Shown: positions 49,259 through 58,448 of the stretch, piece after piece | Layout: each line of letters opens with the position of its first letter | Numbering within the stretch: the first letter of the stretch is position 1 | Source: HKCCE3408 sp038530555 | GTDB taxonomy: Bacteria; Pseudomonadota; Alphaproteobacteria; Rhodobacterales; Rhodobacteraceae | DNA: 64,000 bases | Assembly: GCA_038530555.1 (NCBI GenBank) | Contig: JBCBCN010000006.1 | Coordinates: 186,001 to 250,000, forward strand | Reading direction: 5' to 3' | Program-made: the position numbers and the translations under genes | The notes under the pieces: generated by a model | What the model was told of the DNA's origin: nothing | What the model saw: only the letters and a program-made list of their open reading frames with translations | Database searches by the model: none

Positions 49259-50361
49259 GCGTAGACCGCAACAGGGTCGCCCAGTATGTTTTCGTCAGGG
49301 TGAACGCCCAGTCCCGGCCCCTCTGGCAAGTGCAGATGGCCGTCTTGATTTCGCGGCCCGCGCCCGCCGGCCACATCCACCGTGATCATGTCTTGGCAGG
49401 CCCAAACGGCGTGACAGTGAGCGTCTGGTATCGTTGCGGCGAGATGCAGGGCCTCAGTATCGGCAAGCACCGTGCCGCCCGTCGCCATCACGAACATATC
49501 GATCCCATGGGCCAGCGCCACGTCGCGCATGCGGGCTGCCTTGGTCAGTCCGCCGACCCGGTTGAGCTTGATCCCAAAGATCTCGGCGATGCCATCACGC
49601 GCGATGCGGGCGGCATCTTGCAGCGTGACCAGAGTTTCATCGACCGAGACGGGGCTCGCATGTTTGCCCGCAATGGCGGCGATGTCGTCGAGGGTTTCGC
49701 AGGGCTGTTCGAACATCACATGGAGGTCTTCGCAGGCGGACATGACCCTAAGCGCCTGTTGCCGGGTCCAGCCGCGATTGACGTCATAAAGGACGATCTC
49801 ACCGCGCTTGCGATAGGCTTCGACATCGCGGATGCGGGCAATATCTCGCGCCACGTTGCCGCCGATCTTCACAGAATGGGCGATGTAGCCGCGCGCCCGG
49901 TAGCGGTCGATGACGGCGCGGGTGTCTTCCAACGTCTTGGCCCCGACCGAGGACGCGATGGGTTTGGGCGTCCGTGACCCGCCGCCCATAAGATCGGCGA
50001 TGGGCAGTCCAGCCGCCTGGCCCGCGATGTCCCAGCAGGCCATATCGATCGGGCTTTTGGCATAAAGATGCCCCGGTAGGGCCGTGTCCATCGCCCGTTC
50101 CACATCAAGCAAGCGCCGCGGATCCAGGCCGATCACAAAGGGGGCTATCGTCTCAAGCCCCGCCCGAATGCCTGGGCCATGGGCGGGCACATAGGTATGG
50201 CCCCAAGGTGTTCCTTCGCCCCAACCCGTGAGGCCCGCATCAGTCTCAAGCTTCACGAAGGTCGCATCGAGCGTTTCGAATTTGAGCCGCCCGCCGGAGA
50301 GCCAATAGGGATGCTCGAGCGGTAGATCGACTTGGTAAACGGAGATGCGCTGGATCTTCAC
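49255..50361 (-). CDS. Enolase-superfamily enzyme, hydroxyproline dehydratase-like
   Basis: A 368-residue MLE-subgroup enzyme, only distantly similar to the adjacent one. Features are HSVKIGG (catalytic Lys), LYDVNRG, MFEQPCETL, VSVDETL and GIKLNRVGG, and a capping domain with LSGGRLKFETLDATFV and WGEGTPWGHTYVPAHGPGIRAG. From memory the opening resembles cis-3-hydroxy-L-proline dehydratases and proline-betaine epimerases, which would fit an N-methylated imino acid substrate. That assignment needs a profile comparison. Confidence 0.83.
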   Translation of the reverse strand: MKIQRISVYQVDLPLEHPYWLSGGRLKFETLDATFVKLETDAGLTGWGEGTPWGHTYVPAHGPGIRAGLETIAPFVIGLDPRRLLDVERAMDTALPGHLYAKSPIDMACWDIAGQAAGLPIADLMGGGSRTPKPIASSVGAKTLEDTRAVIDRYRARGYIAHSVKIGGNVARDIARIRDVEAYRKRGEIVLYDVNRGWTRQQALRVMSACEDLHVMFEQPCETLDDIAAIAGKHASPVSVDETLVTLQDAARIARDGIAEIFGIKLNRVGGLTKAARMRDVALAHGIDMFVMATGGTVLADTEALHLAATIPDAHCHAVWACQDMITVDVAGGRGPRNQDGHLHLPEGPGLGVHPDENILGDPVAVYA

Positions 50362-51458
50362 GGGATGACCACGATGTTGCCGGTATGGACCTTGTCGATG
50401 AAGGCCTGCTGGCCCGTATGGAAGTCTTCCAGCGGGTAGGTCGCGGCGAGCATCGGGTTGACCTCACCGGCCTCGATGTAGCGGACGAGGTTTTTGAAGG
50501 TGTGCGGTGGGTTCACGGTTGAGCCGAAAAAGCTCAGGTCCATCAGGTAGAGGGTCCGCATGTCGAGCGTCACCATCGGCCCCGCGATCGCGCCCGAGGT
50601 GACGTAGCGCCCGCCGCGCTCTAGCACGTCGAGGAGCGTTCCGAAATAATCCCCCGCGACGATGTCAGCCACGACCGTCACCCTGTCGCGCCCGATGACC
50701 GATTGCAGCGCGGCTTTGAGGTCTTCCGGCGCGCGGGGCAGGATCGCGTCGGGGCCGCATTTCGCGACGTCTTCGTGCTTGGCGGAAGAGGCAAGTGCGA
50801 CCACGTGCGCGCCACGGCGTTTGGCCAGTTGGATCAGTGCGCCGCCGACGCCGCCCGAGGCGCCGGTAACGAGGACCACGTCGTCCGCCCCAACGCCCGC
50901 CTTGTCCAGCATGCCCTCGGCGGTGGCGTAGGAGCATGAGAACGTGGCCAGTTCCGCATCGCTCAGATCGCTGTCTACAGCGGCGACATTGCGGTGGTCG
51001 ATCACGGTGTATTCAGCATAGCCGCCATCGGCCTCGGACCCGAAATAGCCGGTTTTGTGCATGTTGAGTGGGTCGTCCCAGTCGCGCAGCCAATTATCGG
51101 TGATCACGCGTTTGCCGATCAGGCCCTGGTCCGCCTGAGGTCCGGCCGCCACGACAACGCCGCAGACATCCGCGCCCTGAATGCGCGGAAAGCTGATGCC
51201 CGCCCCGCCCCAAGTGTTGTCGGCCTTGCCGTCTAACTGCGCATAGGCTCCGCCGGTCGTGGCCTCGGTCACGGATTTCGAGTACCAGCCCGCGCGCGTG
51301 TTCACATCCGTATTGTTCATGCCAGTAGCGAGAACTTTTATAAGAACTTCGCACGGCCTAGGCTCCGGTACGGGCCAGGCGGCCTCAAATTCCAGCGCAT
51401 CGAGGCCGCCATGCCGCTTCAAGACAACGGCGCGCATCGTTTTGGGGATCTTGCTCAT
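50358..51458 (-). CDS. MDR family alcohol dehydrogenase/quinone oxidoreductase
   Basis: A 366-residue medium-chain dehydrogenase/reductase with a GroES-like N-domain (EVLIKVLATGMNNTDVNTRAG-like segment) and a Rossmann fold with VLVTGASGGVGGALIQLAKRRGAHVVAL. The cysteine that normally binds catalytic zinc is replaced by Asn in NNTDV, so it is probably zinc-independent. It lies second in the operon and overlaps its neighbours by 4 bp. It may oxidise or reduce a pathway carbonyl. Confidence 0.85.
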   Translation of the reverse strand: MSKIPKTMRAVVLKRHGGLDALEFEAAWPVPEPRPCEVLIKVLATGMNNTDVNTRAGWYSKSVTEATTGGAYAQLDGKADNTWGGAGISFPRIQGADVCGVVVAAGPQADQGLIGKRVITDNWLRDWDDPLNMHKTGYFGSEADGGYAEYTVIDHRNVAAVDSDLSDAELATFSCSYATAEGMLDKAGVGADDVVLVTGASGGVGGALIQLAKRRGAHVVALASSAKHEDVAKCGPDAILPRAPEDLKAALQSVIGRDRVTVVADIVAGDYFGTLLDVLERGGRYVTSGAIAGPMVTLDMRTLYLMDLSFFGSTVNPPHTFKNLVRYIEAGEVNPMLAATYPLEDFHTGQQAFIDKVHTGNIVVIP

Positions 51459-53941
51459 TGCGCGGGTTCGAGTACGGCGTCTGTGCGGGGCAAGAGGCTT
51501 TCAGGGTCATAGGCCGGCGCGCCCAGAACCCGCGCGGCGCGGGGTTGCCCGTGAATGAGGACCTCCAAGGCCGTGCCCGGCTTGGCTGCGTGGGGTTTGA
51601 GATAGGCGAAGGCCAGGATCTTGCCCAGAGTTGGCCCGTAGGCGACCGAAGCCGTGGAGCCGACGACCTGGCCATCAAGGATCACGGCCTCGCCGCCATG
51701 GCCGTCAGCCACCCCGTCGGGTTCAATCTCCAGATAGGCGCAGAGCCAAGGCAGATCGGTGTTCAGTGTTGCGTCCCGGCCCAGATAGGCCTTGTCTGTG
51801 CGCGCAAAACGCAGAACATCCGCCTCGGCGAGCGTGACCTCGTTCGTCAATTCACCGGCCCCTTTGAAGCCTTTCTCCATCCGCATCACGTTCATCGCGA
51901 AGGAGCCGTAATCGGCAATGCCATAGGCCTCTCCAGCGGACCAAAGCGCTTGATAGACATCGACGAGGGCGGCGTTCGGCATATGGAACTCCCACCCCAG
52001 CTCCCCGGCATAGGACATGCGGAATGCCCAGATCTTGTGGCCCGCCAAGGTGATCTCCTGGGCGGAGAGCCAGCGGAAGCTCTGATTGTCGAGAGGCGCA
52101 TCTGTGCACGCGGCCAACACGTCGCGGGACCGCGGACCATTAAGCGAGAGCGCCGACCACTCGGCGGATAGCGCTGTGACGGTGGCCCTGTCCGCGCCCT
52201 TGTGCTGGGCCAGGTGATCCAGCAGGCGTTGCTCGAAGAAGGCCGCGCATACGAGGTAGAAGCGATCACCTTTTTGATCGCCGATCGCTCCGCTGCTTGA
52301 GGCGGAAGCCGTGCGCACGATCGTCGTCTCAAGCTCGATCCGACCGCGCCGGTTGAGCATATGGTTCAGAGCGATCGAGCCCGTTTTCTGCGGCATGCGG
52401 TTGGCCGTGAGGCGATCGAGCAGCGCGTAGGCGTCGGGGCCCTCAACCAGGACCTTGGTGAAGGCGGTGACATCCATGATACCCACGCGCTCCCGCACGG
52501 CCCTGACCTCGGCCGCGACCATGTCGTCAACCGGCGTGCGGTTGAAGCTGTAGTGGTCTTTCTGCGCGATGCCCCGCGCGAAAAAGCGCGGGCGTTCGAA
52601 GCCGTAGACCTCTTCGTGGACGGCACCTTTGGCCTTCAGCATATCATGGATACCCGAGGGTTTGATCGGGCGGCCCGCCAGGCGGTTGAAATGCGGGAAG
52701 GGGATTTCGTGGCGCAGGCAATAATCCTCGCGCGCTTTGACCACTTGCCAATCCTTAGTGGCGTAGCTGCCGAAGCGTCTGGGGTCATAGTCGCGCATGG
52801 AGATGTCGGCGGCGCCGTGCACCATCCAGCGGGCGAGCTCACGGCTGAGGCCCGGCCCCCAGCCGATGCCGATTTGCGTGCCGCAGCAACACCAGTAATT
52901 GCGTACACCCGGCGCGGGGCCAATGAGCGGGTTGCCATCGGGCGGGTGGGAAATGGCTCCGTGCACCTCACGTTGAATGCCGAGCTCAGCAAAGATCGGC
53001 ATGCGGTTCAGGCTTTCCTCCAGGTAAGGCATCACCCGGTCGTAGTCGGCATCAAAGAGCCAATTCTCATACTCCCAAGGGCAATGGTCATGCCAGACGG
53101 AGTTGGGGTTTTCCTTCTCGTAGATCCCGATCAGGCCACGCTTTTGCTCCATCCGGATATAGCCCGAGACCTTTTTGTCATCGCGGATCACCGGCAATTC
53201 GGTCTCGAGATCGGCGAATTCTGGCACGGGCTCGGTCACGAAGTAATGGTGCGTCATCGATGTCATCGGGAGCTGCAGCCCCGACCATTCGCCCATCTGG
53301 CGGGCATAGGTGCCGCCCGCATTGACGACATGTTCGCAGCGGATCGTGCCTTGCGCGGTTTCGACGAGCCATTCGCCGCTTTCGGCCTGCATGATGTTAG
53401 TGGCCTGGCAGTGGCGGATGATCTGCACGCCCTTTTGCCGGGCGCCTGCGGCCATCGCCATGGTCACATTGGTGGGATCGGCATGGCCATCGTTGGGCGT
53501 GTGGAGCGCGCCGAGGACGCCCTCGAGATTATAGAATGGATGCAGCTTGGCCACGTCCTCGGGTCCCACAAGCTCGATGTTGAAACCAAGCGAGCGCCCC
53601 ACGGACAGAGTATGGCGCAGCCAGTCCATCTCATCTTGCGTATAGGCAAGCCGGAACGAGCCGCAGCCATGCCAGGTGACAGGCTGACCCGTCTCAGCCT
53701 CCAGCGCACCGGAATAAAGACCGATATTGTAATCGACGCATTTGCCTAGGCTAAAACTGCTGGTGGAATGGGTGATCTGACCGGCGGCATGCCAAGTGCT
53801 CCCGCTGGTGAGTTCGGCCTTTTCCAGCAAGACGGTCTCGGCACCCCATCCCTCATGGGCAAGGTGATAGGCGAGGCCCACTCCCATGATCCCGCCGCCG
53901 ACAATGACGACACGGGCCTGACGGGGAAGCTCTGCGGGCAT
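51455..53941 (-). CDS. Dimethylglycine dehydrogenase-like flavoprotein
   Basis: An 828-residue FAD-dependent N-demethylase. An N-terminal DAO domain has the VVIVGGGIMGVGLAYHLA dinucleotide motif and SGSTWHAAG, where His51 matches the covalent-FAD histidine of dimethylglycine/sarcosine dehydrogenases. The second half is a GcvT-like folate domain (MDVTAFTKVLVEGPDAY, then MRMEKGFKG and a C-terminal barrel with YLGRD). Such enzymes oxidise an N-methyl group and pass the one-carbon unit to tetrahydrofolate. First gene of the minus operon, divergent from the RpiR gene across 65 bp. Confidence 0.9.
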   Translation of the reverse strand: MPAELPRQARVVIVGGGIMGVGLAYHLAHEGWGAETVLLEKAELTSGSTWHAAGQITHSTSSFSLGKCVDYNIGLYSGALEAETGQPVTWHGCGSFRLAYTQDEMDWLRHTLSVGRSLGFNIELVGPEDVAKLHPFYNLEGVLGALHTPNDGHADPTNVTMAMAAGARQKGVQIIRHCQATNIMQAESGEWLVETAQGTIRCEHVVNAGGTYARQMGEWSGLQLPMTSMTHHYFVTEPVPEFADLETELPVIRDDKKVSGYIRMEQKRGLIGIYEKENPNSVWHDHCPWEYENWLFDADYDRVMPYLEESLNRMPIFAELGIQREVHGAISHPPDGNPLIGPAPGVRNYWCCCGTQIGIGWGPGLSRELARWMVHGAADISMRDYDPRRFGSYATKDWQVVKAREDYCLRHEIPFPHFNRLAGRPIKPSGIHDMLKAKGAVHEEVYGFERPRFFARGIAQKDHYSFNRTPVDDMVAAEVRAVRERVGIMDVTAFTKVLVEGPDAYALLDRLTANRMPQKTGSIALNHMLNRRGRIELETTIVRTASASSSGAIGDQKGDRFYLVCAAFFEQRLLDHLAQHKGADRATVTALSAEWSALSLNGPRSRDVLAACTDAPLDNQSFRWLSAQEITLAGHKIWAFRMSYAGELGWEFHMPNAALVDVYQALWSAGEAYGIADYGSFAMNVMRMEKGFKGAGELTNEVTLAEADVLRFARTDKAYLGRDATLNTDLPWLCAYLEIEPDGVADGHGGEAVILDGQVVGSTASVAYGPTLGKILAFAYLKPHAAKPGTALEVLIHGQPRAARVLGAPAYDPESLLPRTDAVLEPAQ

Positions 53942-54006
53942 GGCCGATTCCTTTTGGGCGGATTTCTTCTCGACAGGCTAGGGGAACGTTCGTACCATCG
54001 TCAATC

Positions 54007-54894
54007 ATGAATGACACAAATGTATCATATACGATTCTCGAGCGCTTGGCGGACGAACTGACCGACCTGACGCCCGAGGCGCGCAAGGCCGCGACCTATG
54101 TGCTGGAGAACCCGAACGAAGTGGGCGTCTCAACAGTGCGAGAGATTGCCGAGGCCGCGAATGTGAAGCCCAACACCTTCGTGCGCATGGCGCGCCAGGT
54201 GGGCTTTGAGGGCTACGAAGATTTCCGGGTGCCGTTTCGCGACGCGATCCGCAACGGCGGGGCCGATTTCCCCGACCGCGCGCGCTGGCTCCAAGACATG
54301 CGAAAGTCCGGCGAAATGGGCGGGCTCTATGCCGATATGGTGCAAGAAGTTTTGCGCAATATCGAAGAGACCTTTGCCGGGATTTCCGCCGAAGACCTCA
54401 AAGCAGCCGCTTTGACAATTTGGAATTGCCGCTCTGTCTTTGTGCTGGGCGTGGGCGTGAACAATGCCAATGCGCGCAATTTCACCTATCTTGCTTCAAC
54501 CGGCATGACGCAGTTTCACGCAATCCCAGGCACAGGCTCCACCGCCATTGATGATCTAGCCTGGGCCGATGAGCGCGACGTGCTGATCGCGATGACCTGC
54601 AAACCTTATCGCTGCGAAGTTGTTGAAGCTGTCGAACATGCGCAATCCCAAGGCCTCAAGACGGTCTGCATCTCAGACAGCCGCGCAAGTCCGATCCTTC
54701 GCGGCGCGGATCATGCCTTTCAGGTCACCTGCGACACGCCGCAGTTTTTCCCTTCTTCGGTGAGCACAATCGCCCTTTTGGAAACGCTGCTGTCATTTGT
54801 GATCGCGGTCTCGAGTGACGAGATCGTCGAACGCGTCACCACATTCCACAAACGCCGTCACGCGCTTGGCATTTATCATTCGGAGGAGACATGA
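54007..54894 (+). CDS. MurR/RpiR family transcriptional regulator
   Basis: A 295-residue regulator: an N-terminal HTH_6 domain (VREIAEAANVKPNTFVRMARQVGFEGYEDFR, residues about 40-72) and a C-terminal SIS domain (VFVLGVGVNNANARNFTYL, then DVLIAMTCKPYRCEVVEAVEHAQSQG). SIS domains usually bind a phosphosugar or other pathway metabolite. It lies between the two divergent catabolic operons and overlaps the Rieske gene by 4 bp, so it likely controls both. Confidence 0.9.
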   Translation: MNDTNVSYTILERLADELTDLTPEARKAATYVLENPNEVGVSTVREIAEAANVKPNTFVRMARQVGFEGYEDFRVPFRDAIRNGGADFPDRARWLQDMRKSGEMGGLYADMVQEVLRNIEETFAGISAEDLKAAALTIWNCRSVFVLGVGVNNANARNFTYLASTGMTQFHAIPGTGSTAIDDLAWADERDVLIAMTCKPYRCEVVEAVEHAQSQGLKTVCISDSRASPILRGADHAFQVTCDTPQFFPSSVSTIALLETLLSFVIAVSSDEIVERVTTFHKRRHALGIYHSEET

Positions 54895-55970
54895 AGACCC
54901 CGATCCGCTCCCTTGATGCTCGGTATTACATCGACCCGGAGGTATTCGGGGTCGAGAACGCGGGACTGCTGGCCAAGACTTGGCAATTTGGCTGCCATAT
55001 ATCCGACCTGGCCGAGGTTGGTGGTTATGTGACGTTTGAGGTCGCGGGCGAAAACCTCTTCGCCGTTCGAGGGCGCGATGAGAAAATTCGTGTCTTTTTC
55101 AATGTGTGCCAACACCGGGCCCATCAATTGGTAGAAGGCACCGGCACGACTCGCGCGGTGGTCTGCCCTTATCACGCCTGGACCTATGAGCTGACCGGAG
55201 AATTGCGCGCAGGGCCAAATATCCGGGCGGTTGAGGGATTCGACAAATCCAGTGTTTTTCTGACTGAGGTGCGATCCGAAGAGTTCCTGGGGTTTCTCTT
55301 TGTAAATCTCGACCCCGATGCCAAACCGATGGAGGATTGGTTCCCAGGCGCGCGGGCCGAACTTGAGGAATGGGTGCCAAATTGGGCAGAGCTTAAGCCG
55401 CTCGAATGGGTAGAAATTCCAGAAAATTGCAATTGGAAAGTTTCGGTCGAGAATTATTCTGAGTGCTATCACTGCACGCTCAATCACCCGACTTTTGCCA
55501 ATGGCGTAGTCAAACCAAAAACCTACGATATTCAGCCCCAGGGGATGTGCCTGCGACATACGACGGAATGTCAGTCACTCGAAAAGATGACCTATGATAT
55601 CCATTCGGGCTTTCAGCATTACGATGAATATTCGAGCTGGTTTCTTTGGCCGATGTTCTCGGCGCAGGTTTATCCAGGCAATGTACTGAACACCTATCAT
55701 TGGCGAGCGATCGATGCCGATCATGTGGTGGTCTGGCGTGGCTGGTATACGCCCGGTGGCGTGGATGACGAAAAGGTCCGGCTGCTGGCGAAGCAAGACC
55801 GCGCCACCACGGTCGAAGAGGACATCCATCTGGTGGAATCCGTGCAACGGGGTTTGAAATCGCGCGGCTATCGGCCTGGACCGCTCGTGGTGGATCCCAA
55901 GGGCGGGGTGAACTCAGAACATCCGGTCATGCACCTGCAACGCTGGATGCGCGAGGCGATTGATGGCTGA
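54891..55970 (+). CDS. CntA-like Rieske quaternary-amine oxygenase, alpha subunit
   Basis: A 359-residue Rieske non-heme iron oxygenase. Cluster ligands are C73-x-H75 and C92-x2-H95 (NVCQHRAH, CPYHAWTY). The mononuclear site shows E191-CYHC with H194 and H199; a glutamate here, as in CntA, separates quaternary-amine oxygenases from aromatic dioxygenases. The C-terminal LVESVQRGLKSRGYRPG and NSEHPVMHLQ also match CntA/YeaW. It probably removes a methyl or cleaves a C-N bond of a betaine- or carnitine-like compound. No CntB-type reductase gene is in the window. Confidence 0.88.
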   Translation: MKTPIRSLDARYYIDPEVFGVENAGLLAKTWQFGCHISDLAEVGGYVTFEVAGENLFAVRGRDEKIRVFFNVCQHRAHQLVEGTGTTRAVVCPYHAWTYELTGELRAGPNIRAVEGFDKSSVFLTEVRSEEFLGFLFVNLDPDAKPMEDWFPGARAELEEWVPNWAELKPLEWVEIPENCNWKVSVENYSECYHCTLNHPTFANGVVKPKTYDIQPQGMCLRHTTECQSLEKMTYDIHSGFQHYDEYSSWFLWPMFSAQVYPGNVLNTYHWRAIDADHVVVWRGWYTPGGVDDEKVRLLAKQDRATTVEEDIHLVESVQRGLKSRGYRPGPLVVDPKGGVNSEHPVMHLQRWMREAIDG

Positions 55971-56268
55971 GACCGAAATGCCCGCAAAATGGAGCGCGGA
56001 GCAAAAGCTGTTCCCGCACCAAGTGGGCTTTACTTGCTCGCCCTTTGACTATGATGCCGCTCCGTCAGCTTTCCTAAGCATGTGCAATTTTCGCTCCGGA
56101 CGAGGCGGCTTGCCGCGGCGGCCGATACATCTGGCTCGCGCGATGGAGGAAATTCTTGGAAAGCCCATCATCGGGCATGATACGGCGCTTTACTGGCGGA
56201 TCATGAAGGATCTTGGGATCGCGCCCACATCGCTGCCAAGCCTGCTGTTAGAGAGGCTTCATGCATAA
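55963..56268 (+). CDS. Hypothetical 101-aa protein in the Rieske operon
   Basis: I do not recognise this protein. It is soluble, with a Trp- and Phe-containing N-terminus (KWSAEQKLFPHQVGF), a basic middle (SGRGGLPRRPIHLARAMEE) and a C-terminal ALYWRIMKDLGIAPTSLPSLL. It overlaps the Rieske gene by 8 bp and the sulfotransferase gene by 8 bp, so it is surely co-translated with them. It could be an accessory subunit of either neighbour. Confidence 0.65.
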   Translation: MAETEMPAKWSAEQKLFPHQVGFTCSPFDYDAAPSAFLSMCNFRSGRGGLPRRPIHLARAMEEILGKPIIGHDTALYWRIMKDLGIAPTSLPSLLLERLHA

Positions 56269-57028
56269 GATCATCGCGCTTCGGGCTGATCCGCGATCGA
56301 CCTCAACCGCGTTCGAGCGGATGATGCGTCAGCGCGGCGATCTTGATTGTCTGCATGAGCCATTCGGAGAGGCCTGGTATCAGGGTGAAAATCCTTTGTG
56401 GCCGCGCTTTACCGCGGGGGAGAAGACAACGCCGGGGCTGACGCTCGAGAGAGTGTGGGAGGATATCCAGGCACGGGCGGTGGATGGCCCTGTCTTTCTC
56501 AAGGACTTCCCCCATTATATCAATCACATGTGGACGCCCGAATTTCTGTCCCATTTCACCCATGCCTTCCTGATCCGCGACCCGGCCAAGACCATTTCCT
56601 CGATCTATAATAAATGGCCAGATTTGGATGAGCTCGAGGTGGGCTTCCCCGAACAACGCGCGCTCTTCGACCTGTTGACGGCGCTGAACGGCACGCCGCC
56701 GCCGGTCATAGACAGCGACGATCTTCTGGAAGATCCGGACGGCATGGTTGCCGCCTTCTGCGCTGCGGTCGATATCCCATTCTTGGCCGATGCCATGAGG
56801 TGGGAGCCTGTTGGCGATCCGTCGGCCCATAGCTGGTGGGATGGCGGATCCTTTAACGCCAATCTCGCGCAATCGACCGGACTGCGCCCGCAGGTTCGTC
56901 GCTATACGGAGGTTGCAGATGCGCCTGAGCGGGTTCAGCGTGTGCATCGACGCATGAAGCCGCATTACGATCACCTGTATCAGCACCGGATCACAGCCCA
57001 TGAAAGACTATTGGCAGAACTACATTGA
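56261..57028 (+). CDS. Sulfotransferase family protein
   Basis: A 255-residue P-loop protein. The 5'-phosphosulfate loop ALRADPRSTSTAFERM is at residues 6-21, CLHEPFGEAWYQ follows, and the 3'-phosphate site FLIRDPAKTISSIY is at 103-116 (Arg106, Ser113). This is the form of PAPS-dependent sulfotransferases of the LRSST type. Sulfotransferases are unexpected in a catabolic operon; it may activate a hydroxyl for elimination or mark an intermediate. It overlaps the aldehyde dehydrogenase gene by 29 bp. Confidence 0.82.
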   Translation: MHKIIALRADPRSTSTAFERMMRQRGDLDCLHEPFGEAWYQGENPLWPRFTAGEKTTPGLTLERVWEDIQARAVDGPVFLKDFPHYINHMWTPEFLSHFTHAFLIRDPAKTISSIYNKWPDLDELEVGFPEQRALFDLLTALNGTPPPVIDSDDLLEDPDGMVAAFCAAVDIPFLADAMRWEPVGDPSAHSWWDGGSFNANLAQSTGLRPQVRRYTEVADAPERVQRVHRRMKPHYDHLYQHRITAHERLLAELH

Positions 57029-58445
57029 CGGGGCTTGGGTCGATGGTGGAGCGGGGCGGCTCGACGTTTTCGACCCCGGATCCCAGTCAAAGATCGCCCA
57101 ACATGCTTTGGCCGATGCCTCGGATGTAGACCGGGCGGTGCAGGCCGCGCGGCGGGTGCATTTCTCGGGCGCCTTATCTGACCTGAGGCCTGTGGAACGG
57201 GGCCGGATGGTGCAGGGAATGGGGCGCTACCTGCTAGAGCATATTGACGAGATCGCTCAGGTCCTAACACTCGAACAAGGCAAACCGCTTTGGGAGGCTC
57301 GGATCGAGATTGAGGGGGCGGCGCGCTATTTCGAGTATTACGGCAATCAGGCCGAGACCGTCGAAGGCCGCTCGATCCCACTAGGCAAGCACTATTTCGA
57401 TTTCACGACCTATGAGCCGTACGGTGTCTCGGCGCAAATCATCCCCTGGAATTACCCGGTGGAAATGACGGCCCGGTCGCTTTCGGCGGCTCTAGCGACG
57501 GGGAATGCCTGTGTGATTAAAACGCCGGAACTGACCCCGCTTAGCAATGCTTGGCTTGCCCATGCGGCCGAAGCCGTGGGCTTGCCAAAGGGGGCGGTCA
57601 ATATTCTGTGCGGCTTGGGGCATGAGGCGGGCGCTGCGCTCGCGGCGCACTCGGACGTGAACCAGATCGTCTTCACCGGCTCTATCGAAACCGGCATTTC
57701 CATCGCGACGGCCGCGGCGCGCAATATCGTGCCTTGTGTGTTGGAGCTTGGTGGAAAATCGGCCGCGATTGTGCATGATGACGCCGATTTAGCCGCGTTT
57801 GAAAATGACGTGCGCTGGGGGATTTACTTCAATGCCGGTCAGGTCTGTTCGGCGATGAGCCGGGTGATCGTTCATTCTTCCGTCCATGATGAATTGGTGG
57901 AGCGGATGGTCGGTATGGCGCAATCGCTTGATGTGAAACCCGGGATCGAACAGCCAGAGTTTGGTCTGAGCATGGGTGCCATGGTGTCCAATGCCCAAAG
58001 GGACCGCGCTGCCGATATGATCACCCAGGCGCAAGCCCAGGGCGCGAAGGTCGCCACGGGCGGGCGCAAGATGAATATCCCCGGCGCGTTTCTCGAACCA
58101 ACAATCCTGACAGACGTGACACCAGACATGGATGTCGCGCATGAAGAGGTCTTCGGGCCGGTTCTTTCAGTGCTAAAGTTCTCTGCCGATGACGACGCCA
58201 TCAAGATCGCAAATGGCACGCCCTATGGCCTTGTCGGCGGCGTCTTTACGCGCAGCTTGGACCGAGCGACCAATGCGGCTCGCGGCCTGCGTGCCGGCCA
58301 AGTCTTCGTAAATGAATGGTTTGCTGGTGGTGTAGAAACCCCATTTGGCGGCTATGGTAATTCCGGCTACGGCCGCGAAAAAGGGCGCGAAGCACTTTGG
58401 AATTATGTCCAAACAAAAAATATCGCAATAAAGCTGGAAGGATAG
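57000..58445 (+). CDS. NAD(P)-dependent aldehyde dehydrogenase
   Basis: A 481-residue ALDH superfamily enzyme, oxidising an aldehyde to the acid. Visible motifs: PWNYPVEMTARSLSAALATGNACVIK, VFTGSIETG, VLELGGKSA (general-base Glu about 249) and NAGQVCSAMSRV (nucleophile Cys about 283), then EEVFGPVLSV. Closest in style to betaine/succinate-semialdehyde-type ALDHs. In this operon it would oxidise the aldehyde left after demethylation or deamination. Confidence 0.93.
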   Translation: MKDYWQNYIDGAWVDGGAGRLDVFDPGSQSKIAQHALADASDVDRAVQAARRVHFSGALSDLRPVERGRMVQGMGRYLLEHIDEIAQVLTLEQGKPLWEARIEIEGAARYFEYYGNQAETVEGRSIPLGKHYFDFTTYEPYGVSAQIIPWNYPVEMTARSLSAALATGNACVIKTPELTPLSNAWLAHAAEAVGLPKGAVNILCGLGHEAGAALAAHSDVNQIVFTGSIETGISIATAAARNIVPCVLELGGKSAAIVHDDADLAAFENDVRWGIYFNAGQVCSAMSRVIVHSSVHDELVERMVGMAQSLDVKPGIEQPEFGLSMGAMVSNAQRDRAADMITQAQAQGAKVATGGRKMNIPGAFLEPTILTDVTPDMDVAHEEVFGPVLSVLKFSADDDAIKIANGTPYGLVGGVFTRSLDRATNAARGLRAGQVFVNEWFAGGVETPFGGYGNSGYGREKGREALWNYVQTKNIAIKLEG

Positions 58446-58448
58446 AAC

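Noticed and set aside
52361..53749. Long open frame (462 codons) opposite the dimethylglycine-dehydrogenase-like gene
   Set aside because: It is antisense to a strongly supported enzyme, its translation has no family features, and GC-rich DNA commonly leaves such shadow frames open.
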